In this document: positions 42,605 through 51,512 of the stretch, piece after piece | How positions within the stretch are numbered: position 1 is the stretch's first letter | Layout: each line of letters opens with the position of its first letter | Source: SVQP01 sp045603085 | GTDB taxonomy: Bacteria > Bacillota > Clostridia > Oscillospirales > CAG-272 | Assembly: GCA_045603085.1 (NCBI GenBank) | Contig: JAZULL010000100.1 | Span: 7,352 to 71,351, forward strand | Direction: 5' to 3' | DNA: 64,000 nt | The notes under the pieces: model-generated | What the model was told of the DNA's origin: nothing | The model's database searches: none | What the model saw: the letters and a program-made list of their open reading frames with translations, nothing else | Position numbers and translations under genes: made by a program

Positions 42605-43648
42605 TTAAATCAGGACAGTCAGTCCGGCGACCACGCACAGAAGTGCGGTCACGATGCAAAAGATCAGCACGATCTTTTTCTCGCTCCAGCCGCACTTTTC
42701 AAAGTGATGGTGCAGGGGCGCCATTTTGAAAAGTCTTTTGCCGTGCGTCAGCTTGAAGTACAGGATCTGGAACAGGCTGGACAGCATTTCGGCTACGTAC
42801 ACAAAGCCCGCGATGATGACAGCCAGCTCCATGTGCGCCATGAATGCACAACCCATCAGCACGCCGCCGATAAACAGCGAGCCGGTGTCCCCCATGAACA
42901 CACGGGCGGGATAATGGTTGAACAAAAGGAATGCACAAACAGCGCCAAACAGCGCCGCGCTGACCACGCCAAGACCGCTGTTCTCTGCGATCACGGCCAT
43001 GATGCAAAGGAAAAGCGTTACGACCGCTGTGATGCCCGAGGCAAGGCCGTCGATGCCGTCGGTCAGATTGGTGGCATTGACAAAGCCTGCGATGACCACG
43101 ATATAAATGGGATATGCAAGCCAGCCGAGCCCAATGCTGATATTGGTAAAGGGGATGAGCAGATCGGTGTGCAGATTGCCGGTAATGGCCATCATTGCCA
43201 CGTAAGCCGCCGCAAATACCAGCTGCAAAAACAGCTTCTGCCATGCGCGCAATCCCTGATTCTGCTTCTTGAGCAGCTTGCAATAGTCGTCCACAAAGCC
43301 GATGGCGGCATTGAAAACGCCGAGCAGCAGCGTCAGCGCAAGCGGGATCAGCGTGCGCGAGGATTCACTTCCCCCAAGCACCAGACACAGCACCGACCAG
43401 ACCGCCAGCACCAGCAAAAACGCGGGGATAAAGCCGATACCGCCCATGGTGGGGGTTCCTTGCTTGTTCCCGTGCCACGCAGGTCCCAGCTCATAGATGC
43501 TTTGTCCGATCTTTTTGGCTCTGAGCACGGGGATCAAAAAATACAAGGTGACTGCACTGATCACAAATACCGCAAACGCCACAAGCAGGGATTCTGTGGC
43601 AATGGCTTCATTCATACCCATCTGACTTCCAAACAACTTAAAAAGCAT
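42605..43648 (-). CDS. mraY: Phospho-MurNAc-pentapeptide translocase MraY
   Basis: Attaches the cytoplasmic precursor to undecaprenyl phosphate, giving lipid I. 347 aa, ten membrane segments. Key motifs are GTPTMGGIGF, AIGFVDDYCKLLKKQNQGL (catalytic DD), NATNLTDGIDGLASG, FMGDTGSLFIGG and APLHHHFEKCGWSE. The enzyme is intact. In many Firmicutes murD follows mraY; here ftsW follows directly after 32 bases. Confidence 0.97.
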   Translation of the reverse strand: MLFKLFGSQMGMNEAIATESLLVAFAVFVISAVTLYFLIPVLRAKKIGQSIYELGPAWHGNKQGTPTMGGIGFIPAFLLVLAVWSVLCLVLGGSESSRTLIPLALTLLLGVFNAAIGFVDDYCKLLKKQNQGLRAWQKLFLQLVFAAAYVAMMAITGNLHTDLLIPFTNISIGLGWLAYPIYIVVIAGFVNATNLTDGIDGLASGITAVVTLFLCIMAVIAENSGLGVVSAALFGAVCAFLLFNHYPARVFMGDTGSLFIGGVLMGCAFMAHMELAVIIAGFVYVAEMLSSLFQILYFKLTHGKRLFKMAPLHHHFEKCGWSEKKIVLIFCIVTALLCVVAGLTVLI

Positions 43649-43664
43649 TTTTCTCTCCCTCGTT

Positions 43665-45092
43665 TTATCTGTTCAAATAATCCTTTGTCATCTCGTAAAC
43701 CTGCTCAAGCGCGACACCGCGGCTGGCCTTGAACAGCACCGCGTCACCGCCCTGCAAAAGCTCGCAAAGCTTGCCGGCGGCCTCTTGCTTTGCATTCTCG
43801 CCCTCAAAGGCGTAAACCCTGCAGGCGTTGCCTGCGCCTTTGGCAATTTCGGCGCCAAGCTCGCCCACCGTGATCACCACGTCAGCCATGGTTGCGGCAA
43901 GCGCACCCGTCGCGCGATGCATCTGCACGGTATTCTCACCAAGCTCCAGCATATCGCCAAGCACCGCAATGCGGCGACCTTCGATTTGCAGAGCATGCAG
44001 AGTTTCCAGCGCGGCCTTCATGGATTCGGGACTTGCATTATAGCAATCACACAACAGCGTTGTATTCCCCACGCGCTCGATCTGCTGGCGCATGGGCATG
44101 CCCGAAAAGGCCAGAATCCCCTCCCTTATCTGTGCATCGGACAGATGGAAGATCTTGCCCGTGACAGCCGCGAACATAGCCGCCATGACCATGTGGCGCC
44201 CCAGCGCGGGCACTACGATATCGGCACGGACCTCATGTCTTGTATGCAGATCAAAAACGGTACGCCCGTCCGCGGTATAGCGGATGTTTTCCGCGCGCAC
44301 GTCAGCCTCGGGATTATCGATGCCGATATACAGAGTTCTTCTGCCCTCGGCATACTTCCCTGCCAACAGCGGCTCATCGGCGTTGAGCAGCAGATATCCG
44401 CCGTGTCGCAGACCTTCCGCCACCTCCAGCTTGGCCCGAGCGATATTTTCACGCGTGCCGAGGTGCTCAAGATGCGAAGAGCCGATATTGGTGATCATGG
44501 CCACGGTGGGACACGCCGTGCGGCTCATGCGCGAGATCTCCCCCAGCGCACTCATACCCATTTCGAGCACGGCGGCACGGTGGTGTGCACCTGCCTCCAT
44601 CAGCGACATGGGCATGCCGATCTCGCTGTTGAAATTACCCTTTGCGGCATACAGATTCAGCCCCTGATCCAGCACCGACGCCACCATGGTCTTGGTGGTG
44701 CTCTTGCCTACGCTGCCCGTGATGGCAACCGTTTTCATGGGGTCGTTCTGTCCGAATTTTTCCACTCTGTAATTCTTGGCCAGCTTGCAAAAGGCCGCCA
44801 CGCTGTCCTCTACCACAGCCGCTCCCACGGTTTTGGCATGGATGTCCTGCGGCACGTACTCGCAAAGAATGCATCTGCATCCCGCCGCGATGACCTGGCC
44901 GATATAATCGTGTCCGTCCACGCGCTCACCGCGAATGGCAACGAACATGGTATCCTTGTCTGCTTCTCTGGAGTCGGTGCAAATATATGAAAATTCCACG
45001 CCTGCATTGCCCGTAAAATCGTACAGCTCGCCGCCACAGTATTCTGCCGCCTGCGCAAGATTCATCGGTTGCATTCCAAGCCTGATTTTCAT
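43665..45092 (-). CDS. murF: UDP-MurNAc-tripeptide:D-Ala-D-Ala ligase MurF
   Basis: 475 aa from the ATG at 45092, six bases after the murE stop; an earlier GTG is less likely. Domains: a MurF N-terminus (LAQAAEYCGGELYDF, CTDSREADKDTMFVAIRG), ATP loop AITGSVGKSTTKTMVASVL near residue 125, MEMGMSALGEISRMS-like text (LEMGMSALGEISRMSRTAC), NIGSSHLEHLG, LLNADEPLL, CDCYNASPESMKAALETL and VLGDMLELGE. It completes the cytoplasmic pentapeptide. Confidence 0.95.
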   Translation of the reverse strand: MKIRLGMQPMNLAQAAEYCGGELYDFTGNAGVEFSYICTDSREADKDTMFVAIRGERVDGHDYIGQVIAAGCRCILCEYVPQDIHAKTVGAAVVEDSVAAFCKLAKNYRVEKFGQNDPMKTVAITGSVGKSTTKTMVASVLDQGLNLYAAKGNFNSEIGMPMSLMEAGAHHRAAVLEMGMSALGEISRMSRTACPTVAMITNIGSSHLEHLGTRENIARAKLEVAEGLRHGGYLLLNADEPLLAGKYAEGRRTLYIGIDNPEADVRAENIRYTADGRTVFDLHTRHEVRADIVVPALGRHMVMAAMFAAVTGKIFHLSDAQIREGILAFSGMPMRQQIERVGNTTLLCDCYNASPESMKAALETLHALQIEGRRIAVLGDMLELGENTVQMHRATGALAATMADVVITVGELGAEIAKGAGNACRVYAFEGENAKQEAAGKLCELLQGGDAVLFKASRGVALEQVYEMTKDYLNR

Positions 45093-45098
45093 AGTCAC

Positions 45099-46616
45099 TC
45101 ACTCTCCCTGTTCGCGTTTCTTCGGTTGCGGCGGCCTGAGCTGCTCCATCGCCTCTTGCACGATGGCGCGCTCGTCAAAGGGTTGCCTGCCGTTTTGATT
45201 GATCTCGTAATTTTCGTGCCCCTTGCCCGCAAGCAGGATCACGTCATGCTGTCTTGCATGCTCAATGGCGTGCCGGATGGCACTTTTTCTGTCTCTGATG
45301 ACGCGGTAATGTGCCCGTCTGTCCACACCGCGCAAAATATCTGCGATAATATCGTCGGTCGACTCTGTGCGGCTGTTATCCGCAGTAATGATCACAAAAT
45401 CCGCCATACGCGAGGCGATCTGCCCCATAGCGGCTCTTTTTCCCTTGTCACGGTCGCCACCGCACCCGAATACCAGCACGATGCGCTGATTTCTGAGCCT
45501 GAGTCTGTGCACCGCGCGGAGCAGATTCTCCAGCGCGTCGGGGGTGTGGGCATAGTCGATCAGCACCGTAAAGTCTGCCGACTTTCCCAGCGGCACACGC
45601 TCCATCCTTCCCGGCACGGGCGAAATCTGCGGCATGTATTCCTTGATTTTTCGGGCATCCACACCCAAGATCAGCGCACCTGCCGCGGCTTGTAACGAAT
45701 TGATAACGGCAAACTGTCCGCTCATGGGACAGCTGATGCGCGCATGCGCGTTAGCCGAAACCAAGCGGTACCGCACACCGTCAAGCGTCATACCGATATC
45801 CCGGGCACAAAAATCCGCTACGGCTGACCCTGCCGAGCAGGTGTATGCCGTGCAGACGGTGCTCCCCACAAGGCTCCCCAGCCTTTGGTCGTCTATATTG
45901 AGCAGCACCTTATCGCACATGCCGATCAGCGTCTGCTTGGCTGCAAAATAGGCCTCCATGCTGCCGTGAAAATCCAGATGGTCACGGGTCACGTTGGTAA
46001 AGATCCCCAGGTCAAAATGCAGAGGCGCACATCGCTTTTGCGCCAGCGCGTGTGAGGTGACCTCCATGATCACCAGCTCTGCCCCCTCGTCTGCCATACG
46101 GGCCAGCATGGGATACAGCCGGGCGGGATCGGGAGTGGTCATATTAGCATTTCCCGACACGTCCCGCTCTATCTCGCCCCGCGGTGTTGCGCACTTGACC
46201 GTGCCGATCAGGCCGCACGGAATGCCACAGCGGCAAAGCAGCTCGTAAAGCATCCAGGAAACCGAGGTTTTTCCGTTTGTTCCGGTCACGCCCACAAATC
46301 GAAGTCGCCCCCCGGGGTTACCGTACCATGCGTCGTAAAGCCGTGCCACGGCGTCACGGGTGTCGGGAACCGAAGCTGTGGGCAAGCCCTCGGGAATCTC
46401 TCCCGAAAAGTCCTGCTCGATGATGGCGGCGCAGGCGCCGCGCTCCTTTGCACTCTCCAAGAACAGATGTCCGTCATTTCGCGTGCCGCGCAGGCAGACA
46501 AACAGCTGTCCCCTCTCAAGCTTGGCGGTATCGGTGCAAATGCCGCCAACCGTAATATCCTGCATCCCGTCGGGGCAGATCAGCCCCGAGCGGGCGCAAA
46601 GCTCGGAAAAATTCAT
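45099..46616 (-). CDS. murE: UDP-MurNAc-L-Ala-D-Glu ligase MurE of the dcw cluster
   Basis: 505 aa from the ATG at 46616, after TTGGAGG. ATP loop FVGVTGTNGKTSVSWML near residue 110; NMTTPDPARLYPMLA, IMEVTSHALAQKRCA, FTNVTRDHLDFHGSMEAYF, the lysine region FAAKQTLI, DYAHTPDALEN and LLAGKGHENYE. The selectivity motif is DNSRTEST, a variant of DNPR that keeps the Arg contacting meso-DAP, so DAP addition is plausible. Placed between ftsI and murF. Confidence 0.93.
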   Translation of the reverse strand: MNFSELCARSGLICPDGMQDITVGGICTDTAKLERGQLFVCLRGTRNDGHLFLESAKERGACAAIIEQDFSGEIPEGLPTASVPDTRDAVARLYDAWYGNPGGRLRFVGVTGTNGKTSVSWMLYELLCRCGIPCGLIGTVKCATPRGEIERDVSGNANMTTPDPARLYPMLARMADEGAELVIMEVTSHALAQKRCAPLHFDLGIFTNVTRDHLDFHGSMEAYFAAKQTLIGMCDKVLLNIDDQRLGSLVGSTVCTAYTCSAGSAVADFCARDIGMTLDGVRYRLVSANAHARISCPMSGQFAVINSLQAAAGALILGVDARKIKEYMPQISPVPGRMERVPLGKSADFTVLIDYAHTPDALENLLRAVHRLRLRNQRIVLVFGCGGDRDKGKRAAMGQIASRMADFVIITADNSRTESTDDIIADILRGVDRRAHYRVIRDRKSAIRHAIEHARQHDVILLAGKGHENYEINQNGRQPFDERAIVQEAMEQLRPPQPKKREQGE

Positions 46617-46648
46617 GAAAGCCTCCAAGAGAACTGATTTTTCTTTGG

Positions 46649-46680
46649 CTTCCTTGATTTTTCACTTCCTTGATTTTAAT
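46649..46680. repeat. 16-base tandem duplication at the ftsI stop
   Basis: Two adjacent units, each beginning CTTCCTTGATTTT, lie between the murE start and the ftsI stop codon. The second unit overlaps that stop. A related GAACTGATTTTTCTTTGGC precedes them. Confidence 0.6.
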
Positions 46681-48970
46681 CGTATTCGATATCGTCGCTG
46701 ACCGTATTGTCACGGAAATATACCGTGACGGTCGTGCCGATCTCCACCTCGGTGCCGGGCGCGATCGACTGATCGTAAGCCGTTGCGGCCGTACCGCTCA
46801 TATAGTTATAAGTGCCCGAGATCTTGATATTGAGGTTGCTGTTTGCCAGCAGCTGGCTGGCCGCAACAGCGGTCTTGCCGCTCAGATCGGGAACCTTGAC
46901 CGTCTGTTTCTCCATGGAGCGCTCGGTGTACAGAATCAGCGTAGCACCGTCCTTTTCCACGGCTGTGCCTGCGGCGGGAGACTGGGCGTATACGTGGTCT
47001 CCGTTGCCGATGATCTGAACCTCAAATCCTTCGCTCTCTGCCACGCCGCGTGCGGCATCCGGAGGCCAGTAGGTCACTGCGGGAGCCTTGACTGCCATTT
47101 TTGCAAGCTCGGCATCGGTATAAACCGCTTCCACGCCGAGGTACGGCAGAATGGTTTCCAGCAGGCTTCCCACGTAAGGAGCGGCGACGACCGAGCCGTA
47201 CAGTGTGCCCTCTGTGGGCTGGTCCACCATGATCAGCGCGATGTATTGCGGATCGTCCGCGGGCGCATACGCCACGGTGGAGCAGATATATTTGCCGTCG
47301 ATCAGCTCTCCGTTTTCATCGCGAAGGTCCTTTTTCTCGGACGTACCCGTCTTGGCGGCTACGCGATAGCCTGCAACGTAGGCGTTCTTAGCACCGCCGT
47401 TGCCCGAAACACCCTCCTCCAGAATCTTGGAGATGGTCTGGCAGGTAGCGGTACTGATGACCTGACGCTTGATTTCGGGATCAAAGGTCTCGATGACGTT
47501 TCCGCTCTGATCCTTGACACTTCTGACCAATCTGGGGGTGACCAGATAACCGCCGTTTGCCACAGCGGCAATGGCCGTTACGTGACCAAGCACCGAGATC
47601 TTGAAGTTCTGTCCGAAGGAGGCGGTTGCAAGATAGATGTCCGCGCTCTCGAACATATCCTTGTTCCAAAAGGTCACACCCTCAACCGTGCTTCCCTCAC
47701 CCGGCAGATCGATACCGGTCTTGGAGAAATAGCCGAAGGATTTGAAATACTTGTAAAAATCACCCGCGCCGATGCGTGCACCCAGCTTCATCAGCCAGGG
47801 GTTACAGGATTGCTGAATGCCCTCGGCAAAGGTCAGCGTGCCGTGACCCTGCACCTTATGGCACTTGATCTTATGTCCGTTGACGATATGGTAACCCGGA
47901 CAGAACGACGTCTCGGACAGTCCCACCAGCTTTTCCTCCACCGCCATGGCGGCTGTGATGATCTTGAAGGTCGAGCCGGGCATGTAAACCTCGGTGACCG
48001 CCTTGTTGTTCCAGGTGGTCAGCAACAGCTCCTGCTGCAGCTTTCCATACTCCTCGCTTTCCTGATCAAGTCCGCTCTCCTCCAGCGCCTTAAGACTCTC
48101 TTGGTTGAGCTTCCAAGGATCATTGAGATCAAAATTGGGATAGACCGAGATGGCCAGAATATCACCCGTGTTGACGTCCATGACGATGCCGCATGCGCGG
48201 TTTTCGCCGCCCGACTCCAGATACGCTGCCTTGACCTGCTCGTCAAGCGCGTTCTGCACGAACACGTCGATGGTGGTATACAGATCGTAGCCCGACACAG
48301 CGGGAACGTAGCTTTCGTAATCGTATGGCATTTCGTTGCCGTCCGAGTCGCGGGCGGTCACGTATTTGCCGTCCTGACCCTTGAGATACTGCTCATAGGT
48401 GTATTCCAGACCGTAGATGCCCACGCCATCGCTGTTGGTAAAGCCGATGGTATGTGCCGCCAACGTTTCGTAGGGGTAGCTGCGGGTGGCGGTGGCTTCT
48501 AAGAAGATCATGTCCTCCAGCGCATTTTCCTTGATAAATTCACGGATCTGCTTGGCAACCTCACCGGGCACCTTGCGCGCAATGGTTCTGTCCAGATACT
48601 GCGTCTTGCCTGCCTGCAGCTGTACGTCGTCATAGCTGACACCCTCCAGCAGCCGGGAAAGACCGTAGGAGATCATATCGGCGTAATCCACGCCGGTATC
48701 ATTACTTGCGGACTTGATGGCCGAGGGAGAAATGAACACGCGGTAGGTGGTCACGTTACTGGCCAGCAGGATGCCGTTGGCATCGTAGATCGCGCCGCGA
48801 TCGGCCTCGATCACGGTCTCGGTGGTGATCTGACTGATGACCTTTCCCTGATATTTTTCGTATTCCACAGTCTGCAAAATCAGGATGCGGAGCAATAAAA
48901 ACACAAAAACCAGCGATATCCCGAAGCCGAGTACCGCTGCTCTTTTTAAGGTTCTGGTATCTGTTGTCAT
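46676..48970 (-). CDS. ftsI: Division transpeptidase (FtsI/PBP2B or SpoVD) with two PASTA repeats
   Basis: 764 aa from the ATG at 48970, after GGGGGATAAGAG; the longer frame only adds leader sequence. One N-terminal membrane helix (about 14-33), a dimerisation domain, then the transpeptidase: S-x-x-K in PGSTFKIITAAM, S-x-N in QQSCNPWLMKLG and K-T-G in AAKTGTSEKKDL. Two PASTA domains follow from about 630 (VTYWPPDAARGVAESEG; VKVPDLSGKTAVAASQLL). In Clostridia this gene is called ftsI, pbp2B or spoVD; whether it serves septation, spore cortex or both is not decided by sequence. Confidence 0.92.
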   Translation of the reverse strand: MTTDTRTLKRAAVLGFGISLVFVFLLLRILILQTVEYEKYQGKVISQITTETVIEADRGAIYDANGILLASNVTTYRVFISPSAIKSASNDTGVDYADMISYGLSRLLEGVSYDDVQLQAGKTQYLDRTIARKVPGEVAKQIREFIKENALEDMIFLEATATRSYPYETLAAHTIGFTNSDGVGIYGLEYTYEQYLKGQDGKYVTARDSDGNEMPYDYESYVPAVSGYDLYTTIDVFVQNALDEQVKAAYLESGGENRACGIVMDVNTGDILAISVYPNFDLNDPWKLNQESLKALEESGLDQESEEYGKLQQELLLTTWNNKAVTEVYMPGSTFKIITAAMAVEEKLVGLSETSFCPGYHIVNGHKIKCHKVQGHGTLTFAEGIQQSCNPWLMKLGARIGAGDFYKYFKSFGYFSKTGIDLPGEGSTVEGVTFWNKDMFESADIYLATASFGQNFKISVLGHVTAIAAVANGGYLVTPRLVRSVKDQSGNVIETFDPEIKRQVISTATCQTISKILEEGVSGNGGAKNAYVAGYRVAAKTGTSEKKDLRDENGELIDGKYICSTVAYAPADDPQYIALIMVDQPTEGTLYGSVVAAPYVGSLLETILPYLGVEAVYTDAELAKMAVKAPAVTYWPPDAARGVAESEGFEVQIIGNGDHVYAQSPAAGTAVEKDGATLILYTERSMEKQTVKVPDLSGKTAVAASQLLANSNLNIKISGTYNYMSGTAATAYDQSIAPGTEVEIGTTVTVYFRDNTVSDDIEYD

Positions 48971-49115
48971 GTTGCTCTTATCCCCCGTTATTTTGCCGCT
49001 GCCCTTTAAAAAACGGCCGCGGACGCTACGTGTCCGTCTCCTGCTCAGGCAAGAGTCGAAGCACTCTCCCTTTTGCATGTAAAGGGATCTGCGCCCGCCG
49101 CCTTTTGTGTCCGAT
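48971..49115 (-). promoter_or_regulatory. Long structured leader of ftsI/spoVD
   Basis: About 140 bases lie between the predicted transcription start and the ftsI ATG. The RNA can form CCCTTT / AAAGGG, GAGT / ACTC with a GCTTCG loop, and CGGAC / GTCCG followed by CGGCCGTTTTTT. The last looks like a terminator and hints at attenuation. I find no T-box sequence (AGGGTGG). Confidence 0.45.
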
Positions 49116-49119
49116 ATCC

Positions 49120-49148
49120 ATTATATCGGATGATCATTATCCTGTCAA
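49120..49148 (-). promoter_or_regulatory. Consensus promoter of ftsI/spoVD with a dyad over the -10 box
   Basis: On the minus strand, TTGACA (49143-49148), 17 bases, TATAAT (49120-49125). The inverted repeat TCCGATAT-N5-ATATCGGA (49110-49130) is centred near the -10 box and could bind a repressor. Confidence 0.8.
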
Positions 49149-49194
49149 TGTCAATCTATGAAACGCCCAAATCTTTTATGCAAAGCCTTGCGAC

Positions 49195-50073
49195 TTAATC
49201 CTCAATAATTCCAATCGCGCTGAGCAGATTCGACAAACCTTTGCCAAATTCGCCCTTTGTTTCATAAACCTCTACGCTGTTCTCGCTCTCGGTGCTCAGC
49301 ACCTGTGCGCTGACGTAATCGGAGCGCACCATGTTATATTCCTCCACCGCTATGCGCTCGATCTCCAGCACGTCGTTCTTGAGTGCAAGCTCGGTATTCA
49401 GCATCGTATACTGCTTGTCAAGTGCATTCAGCTCTTCCTGCAGAATGCTCGCTTCTCTTACGGACAGGCTTACCATGACCGAGCTGCCAATGATCATCAG
49501 GCAGGAAAGTGTGACGGCCAGCATCGCGCCAAGCACGCCTGCAGGCATCTTTCCAACCTCGGTTTTGACCACTCTCTCTTCCTTTTCAATCGGGAACCAC
49601 TCTCTGGACAACTCACCCAGCTTTTCTGTCGCGGGGCTTTCCAGATATCTGCGCACCGACTGCGGCATCTGTTCGGTCATTGTAAGCCACAGGGCTTTTT
49701 TTGGCGGTTGCCCTCCCGTAGCTTCGGCTTTATTGTCTGCCTTTGTCGGCATTTCGGTTCTGAAGTTGTAGTTTGGCATCTTGTAAGAGCGCTGATCGTG
49801 ATAGTAACGGACGAAGTCATCCGCCGTCATGTATCTCTCGCCCTTGTAAAGACCCGTGCGGTACTTATCCGCCTTACCGTCCGAAACCTTCTCGGCCATG
49901 ATATAGGCACCGGGTGCCATGGCATGCGAGAGTGCCTCGTTGCGCTCCTGACGCTTGGCGTCAATGCGCACGTGCGCGGCGATGCCTCTGTTCTTATAGC
50001 GACGGCACAATGCCTTGACGTATTCCGCGCACTCGGTATACGCCGGCTTGCCCGCTTGCATGATCTGATCCAT
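49195..50073 (-). CDS. ftsL: FtsL-like divisome protein with a very long cytoplasmic extension
   Basis: 292 aa, against about 100-120 for ordinary FtsL. Residues 1-175 are soluble and basic-polar (YVKALCRRYKNRGIAAHVRI, KADKYRTGLYKGERYMTADD). One membrane helix spans about 177-203 and is followed by a coiled coil (ASILQEELNALDKQYTMLN) and an IAVEEYNMVR segment, the FtsL/DivIC pattern. Location between rsmH and ftsI is exactly that of ftsL. Assignment rests on the C-terminal third and on position; the extension is unexplained. Confidence 0.8.
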   Translation of the reverse strand: MDQIMQAGKPAYTECAEYVKALCRRYKNRGIAAHVRIDAKRQERNEALSHAMAPGAYIMAEKVSDGKADKYRTGLYKGERYMTADDFVRYYHDQRSYKMPNYNFRTEMPTKADNKAEATGGQPPKKALWLTMTEQMPQSVRRYLESPATEKLGELSREWFPIEKEERVVKTEVGKMPAGVLGAMLAVTLSCLMIIGSSVMVSLSVREASILQEELNALDKQYTMLNTELALKNDVLEIERIAVEEYNMVRSDYVSAQVLSTESENSVEVYETKGEFGKGLSNLLSAIGIIED

Positions 50074-50083
50074 CGGGTCCTCC

Positions 50084-51025
50084 TTATAGTTTTTCGGCTA
50101 CACGCAATTTGGCACTGCGCGACCGAGGGTTGATTTCAAGCTCTTGCGCACTTGGCAAGATGGGTTTGCGGCTGATGATATCCACCAGCGGCTTTTTGCC
50201 GCACACGCACACGGGGAAATCACGCGGGCAGGTGCAGCCGGACGCCAAGGATGCAAAGGTCTGCTTGACCAATCGATCCTCCAGCGAATGGAAGGTGATG
50301 ATGGCGATCCTGCCACCCGGCTTCAGTAGCGATACTGCATCGCGGATGGTGGGCTCGATCACCGAAAGCTCCCCGTTGACCTCAATGCGGATGGCCTGGA
50401 AGGTACGCTTGGCGGGATGGTGTCCCCCTTCCTTTGCCGCCGCGGGCATAGCGTTCTTAATAATTGTAACCAATTCGCCCGTGGTGCGGATGGGCTGCTT
50501 TTCCCTCTCCTGCACGATGCGGGACGCAATACGGGGGGCAAAACGCTCCTCCCCGTAATCGTAAATAATCTTTTTGAGCTGCTGCTCGGTATAGGTATTG
50601 ACCACGGTATAAGCGTCCAGCTTATCCTCGCGGTTCATTCTCATATCCAAAGGGGCGTCCGCCATATAGGAAAAACCGCGGTCGGCGGTATCCAGCTGAT
50701 AAGAGGACACACCAAGGTCAAGCAGCACGCCGTCTACGCCCTCGATTCCCAGCTCGCGGCAAACGCGCGCCATATCCGAGAAATTACTGTGCACCACCTG
50801 CGCGTGCTCGCCAAACTTGGCAAGACGCTCGGTCGCAACTCCTACGGCGGTCAGGTCGCGGTCAAGTGCGATCAGCTTTCCGGTCGTCAGATGTAAGGCG
50901 ATCTCATGCGAGTGGCCTGCGCCTCCGGCAGTACCGTCTATATAAGTGCCGTCCGGCTTGATGGCCAGCGCGTCCATACATTCATGCAAGAGGACGGATA
51001 CGTGCGAAAAATTTACCTGTTCCAT
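50084..51025 (-). CDS. rsmH: 16S rRNA (cytosine1402-N4)-methyltransferase RsmH (MraW)
   Basis: 313 aa. SAM-binding features: YIDGTAGGAGHSHEIALHL near residue 28, ALDRDLTAVGVA, DGVLLDLGVSSYQLDTADRG and the substrate region RTFQAIRIEVNGEL. It ends with IAIITFHSLEDRLVKQTF and NPRSRSAKLRVAEKL. It modifies C1402 in the decoding centre. The gene is two bases from mraZ and ten from ftsL. The late insert CTCPRDFPVCVCGKKPLV carries Cys residues common in Firmicutes members. Confidence 0.97.
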   Translation of the reverse strand: MEQVNFSHVSVLLHECMDALAIKPDGTYIDGTAGGAGHSHEIALHLTTGKLIALDRDLTAVGVATERLAKFGEHAQVVHSNFSDMARVCRELGIEGVDGVLLDLGVSSYQLDTADRGFSYMADAPLDMRMNREDKLDAYTVVNTYTEQQLKKIIYDYGEERFAPRIASRIVQEREKQPIRTTGELVTIIKNAMPAAAKEGGHHPAKRTFQAIRIEVNGELSVIEPTIRDAVSLLKPGGRIAIITFHSLEDRLVKQTFASLASGCTCPRDFPVCVCGKKPLVDIISRKPILPSAQELEINPRSRSAKLRVAEKL

Positions 51026-51027
51026 GA

Positions 51028-51450
51028 TTACAACCCGTAAAGCTCGAGCTTGGCACGCAGGTCTTCCTGGCTCTCGCTCGCAATTTCCTGCTCATACAGC
51101 GCTTCCGACCAGATCTCGGCACAGTCGCAGTTGCCAACCACGACGGCGTTCTTTTGGATCTGTGCATAATCCAGCAGCGCCTGGGGCAACAGTATTCTTC
51201 CCTGTGAGTCGGGCGTTACCTTAGCCGCATTTCTGTGCAGATAACGCAGTGCCGGCTCGGCTATTTTTCTTTCCTGCTGCTTGATGGGTGCGATATACGC
51301 CTCCCAGCCCTCCATCGAGAACACCTTGAGTCTGGGGCCGCGGATATCACGTGCCACGATCATCTCTTCGCCCAACTCCTCGCGGTGCTTTGCGGGGATA
51401 AAAAGTCTGTTTTTGGCATCTACACTGTGTCTGTATTCACCTGTCAGCAC
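51028..51450 (-). CDS. mraZ: Transcriptional regulator MraZ
   Basis: 140 aa from a GTG at 51450 (VLTGEYRHSVDAKNRL), nine bases after AGGAGG; the longer frame crosses its own operator. Two SpoVT/AbrB-like halves each carry the DxxxR hallmark: SVDAKNRLFIPAKHREEL and VTPDSQGRILLPQALLDY. MraZ binds upstream of itself and controls the dcw cluster. The C-terminus adds a polar helix (SESQEDLRAKLELYGL). Confidence 0.93.
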   Translation of the reverse strand: MLTGEYRHSVDAKNRLFIPAKHREELGEEMIVARDIRGPRLKVFSMEGWEAYIAPIKQQERKIAEPALRYLHRNAAKVTPDSQGRILLPQALLDYAQIQKNAVVVGNCDCAEIWSEALYEQEIASESQEDLRAKLELYGL

Positions 51451-51512
51451 GTCAGCGGTCCTCCTCTCGGTAAAATTCAGGGGCGACAAACGGGGCGACA
51501 TTCAACATTTCG

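Noticed and set aside
46670..48502. 610-codon open frame on the + strand opposite ftsI
   Set aside because: The transpeptidase and PASTA motifs are on the minus strand; the antisense product resembles no protein and begins inside another gene end.
48971..49115. T-box riboswitch in the ftsI leader
   Set aside because: No AGGGTGG core or specifier-loop arrangement is visible, and the downstream gene is not an amino-acid gene.
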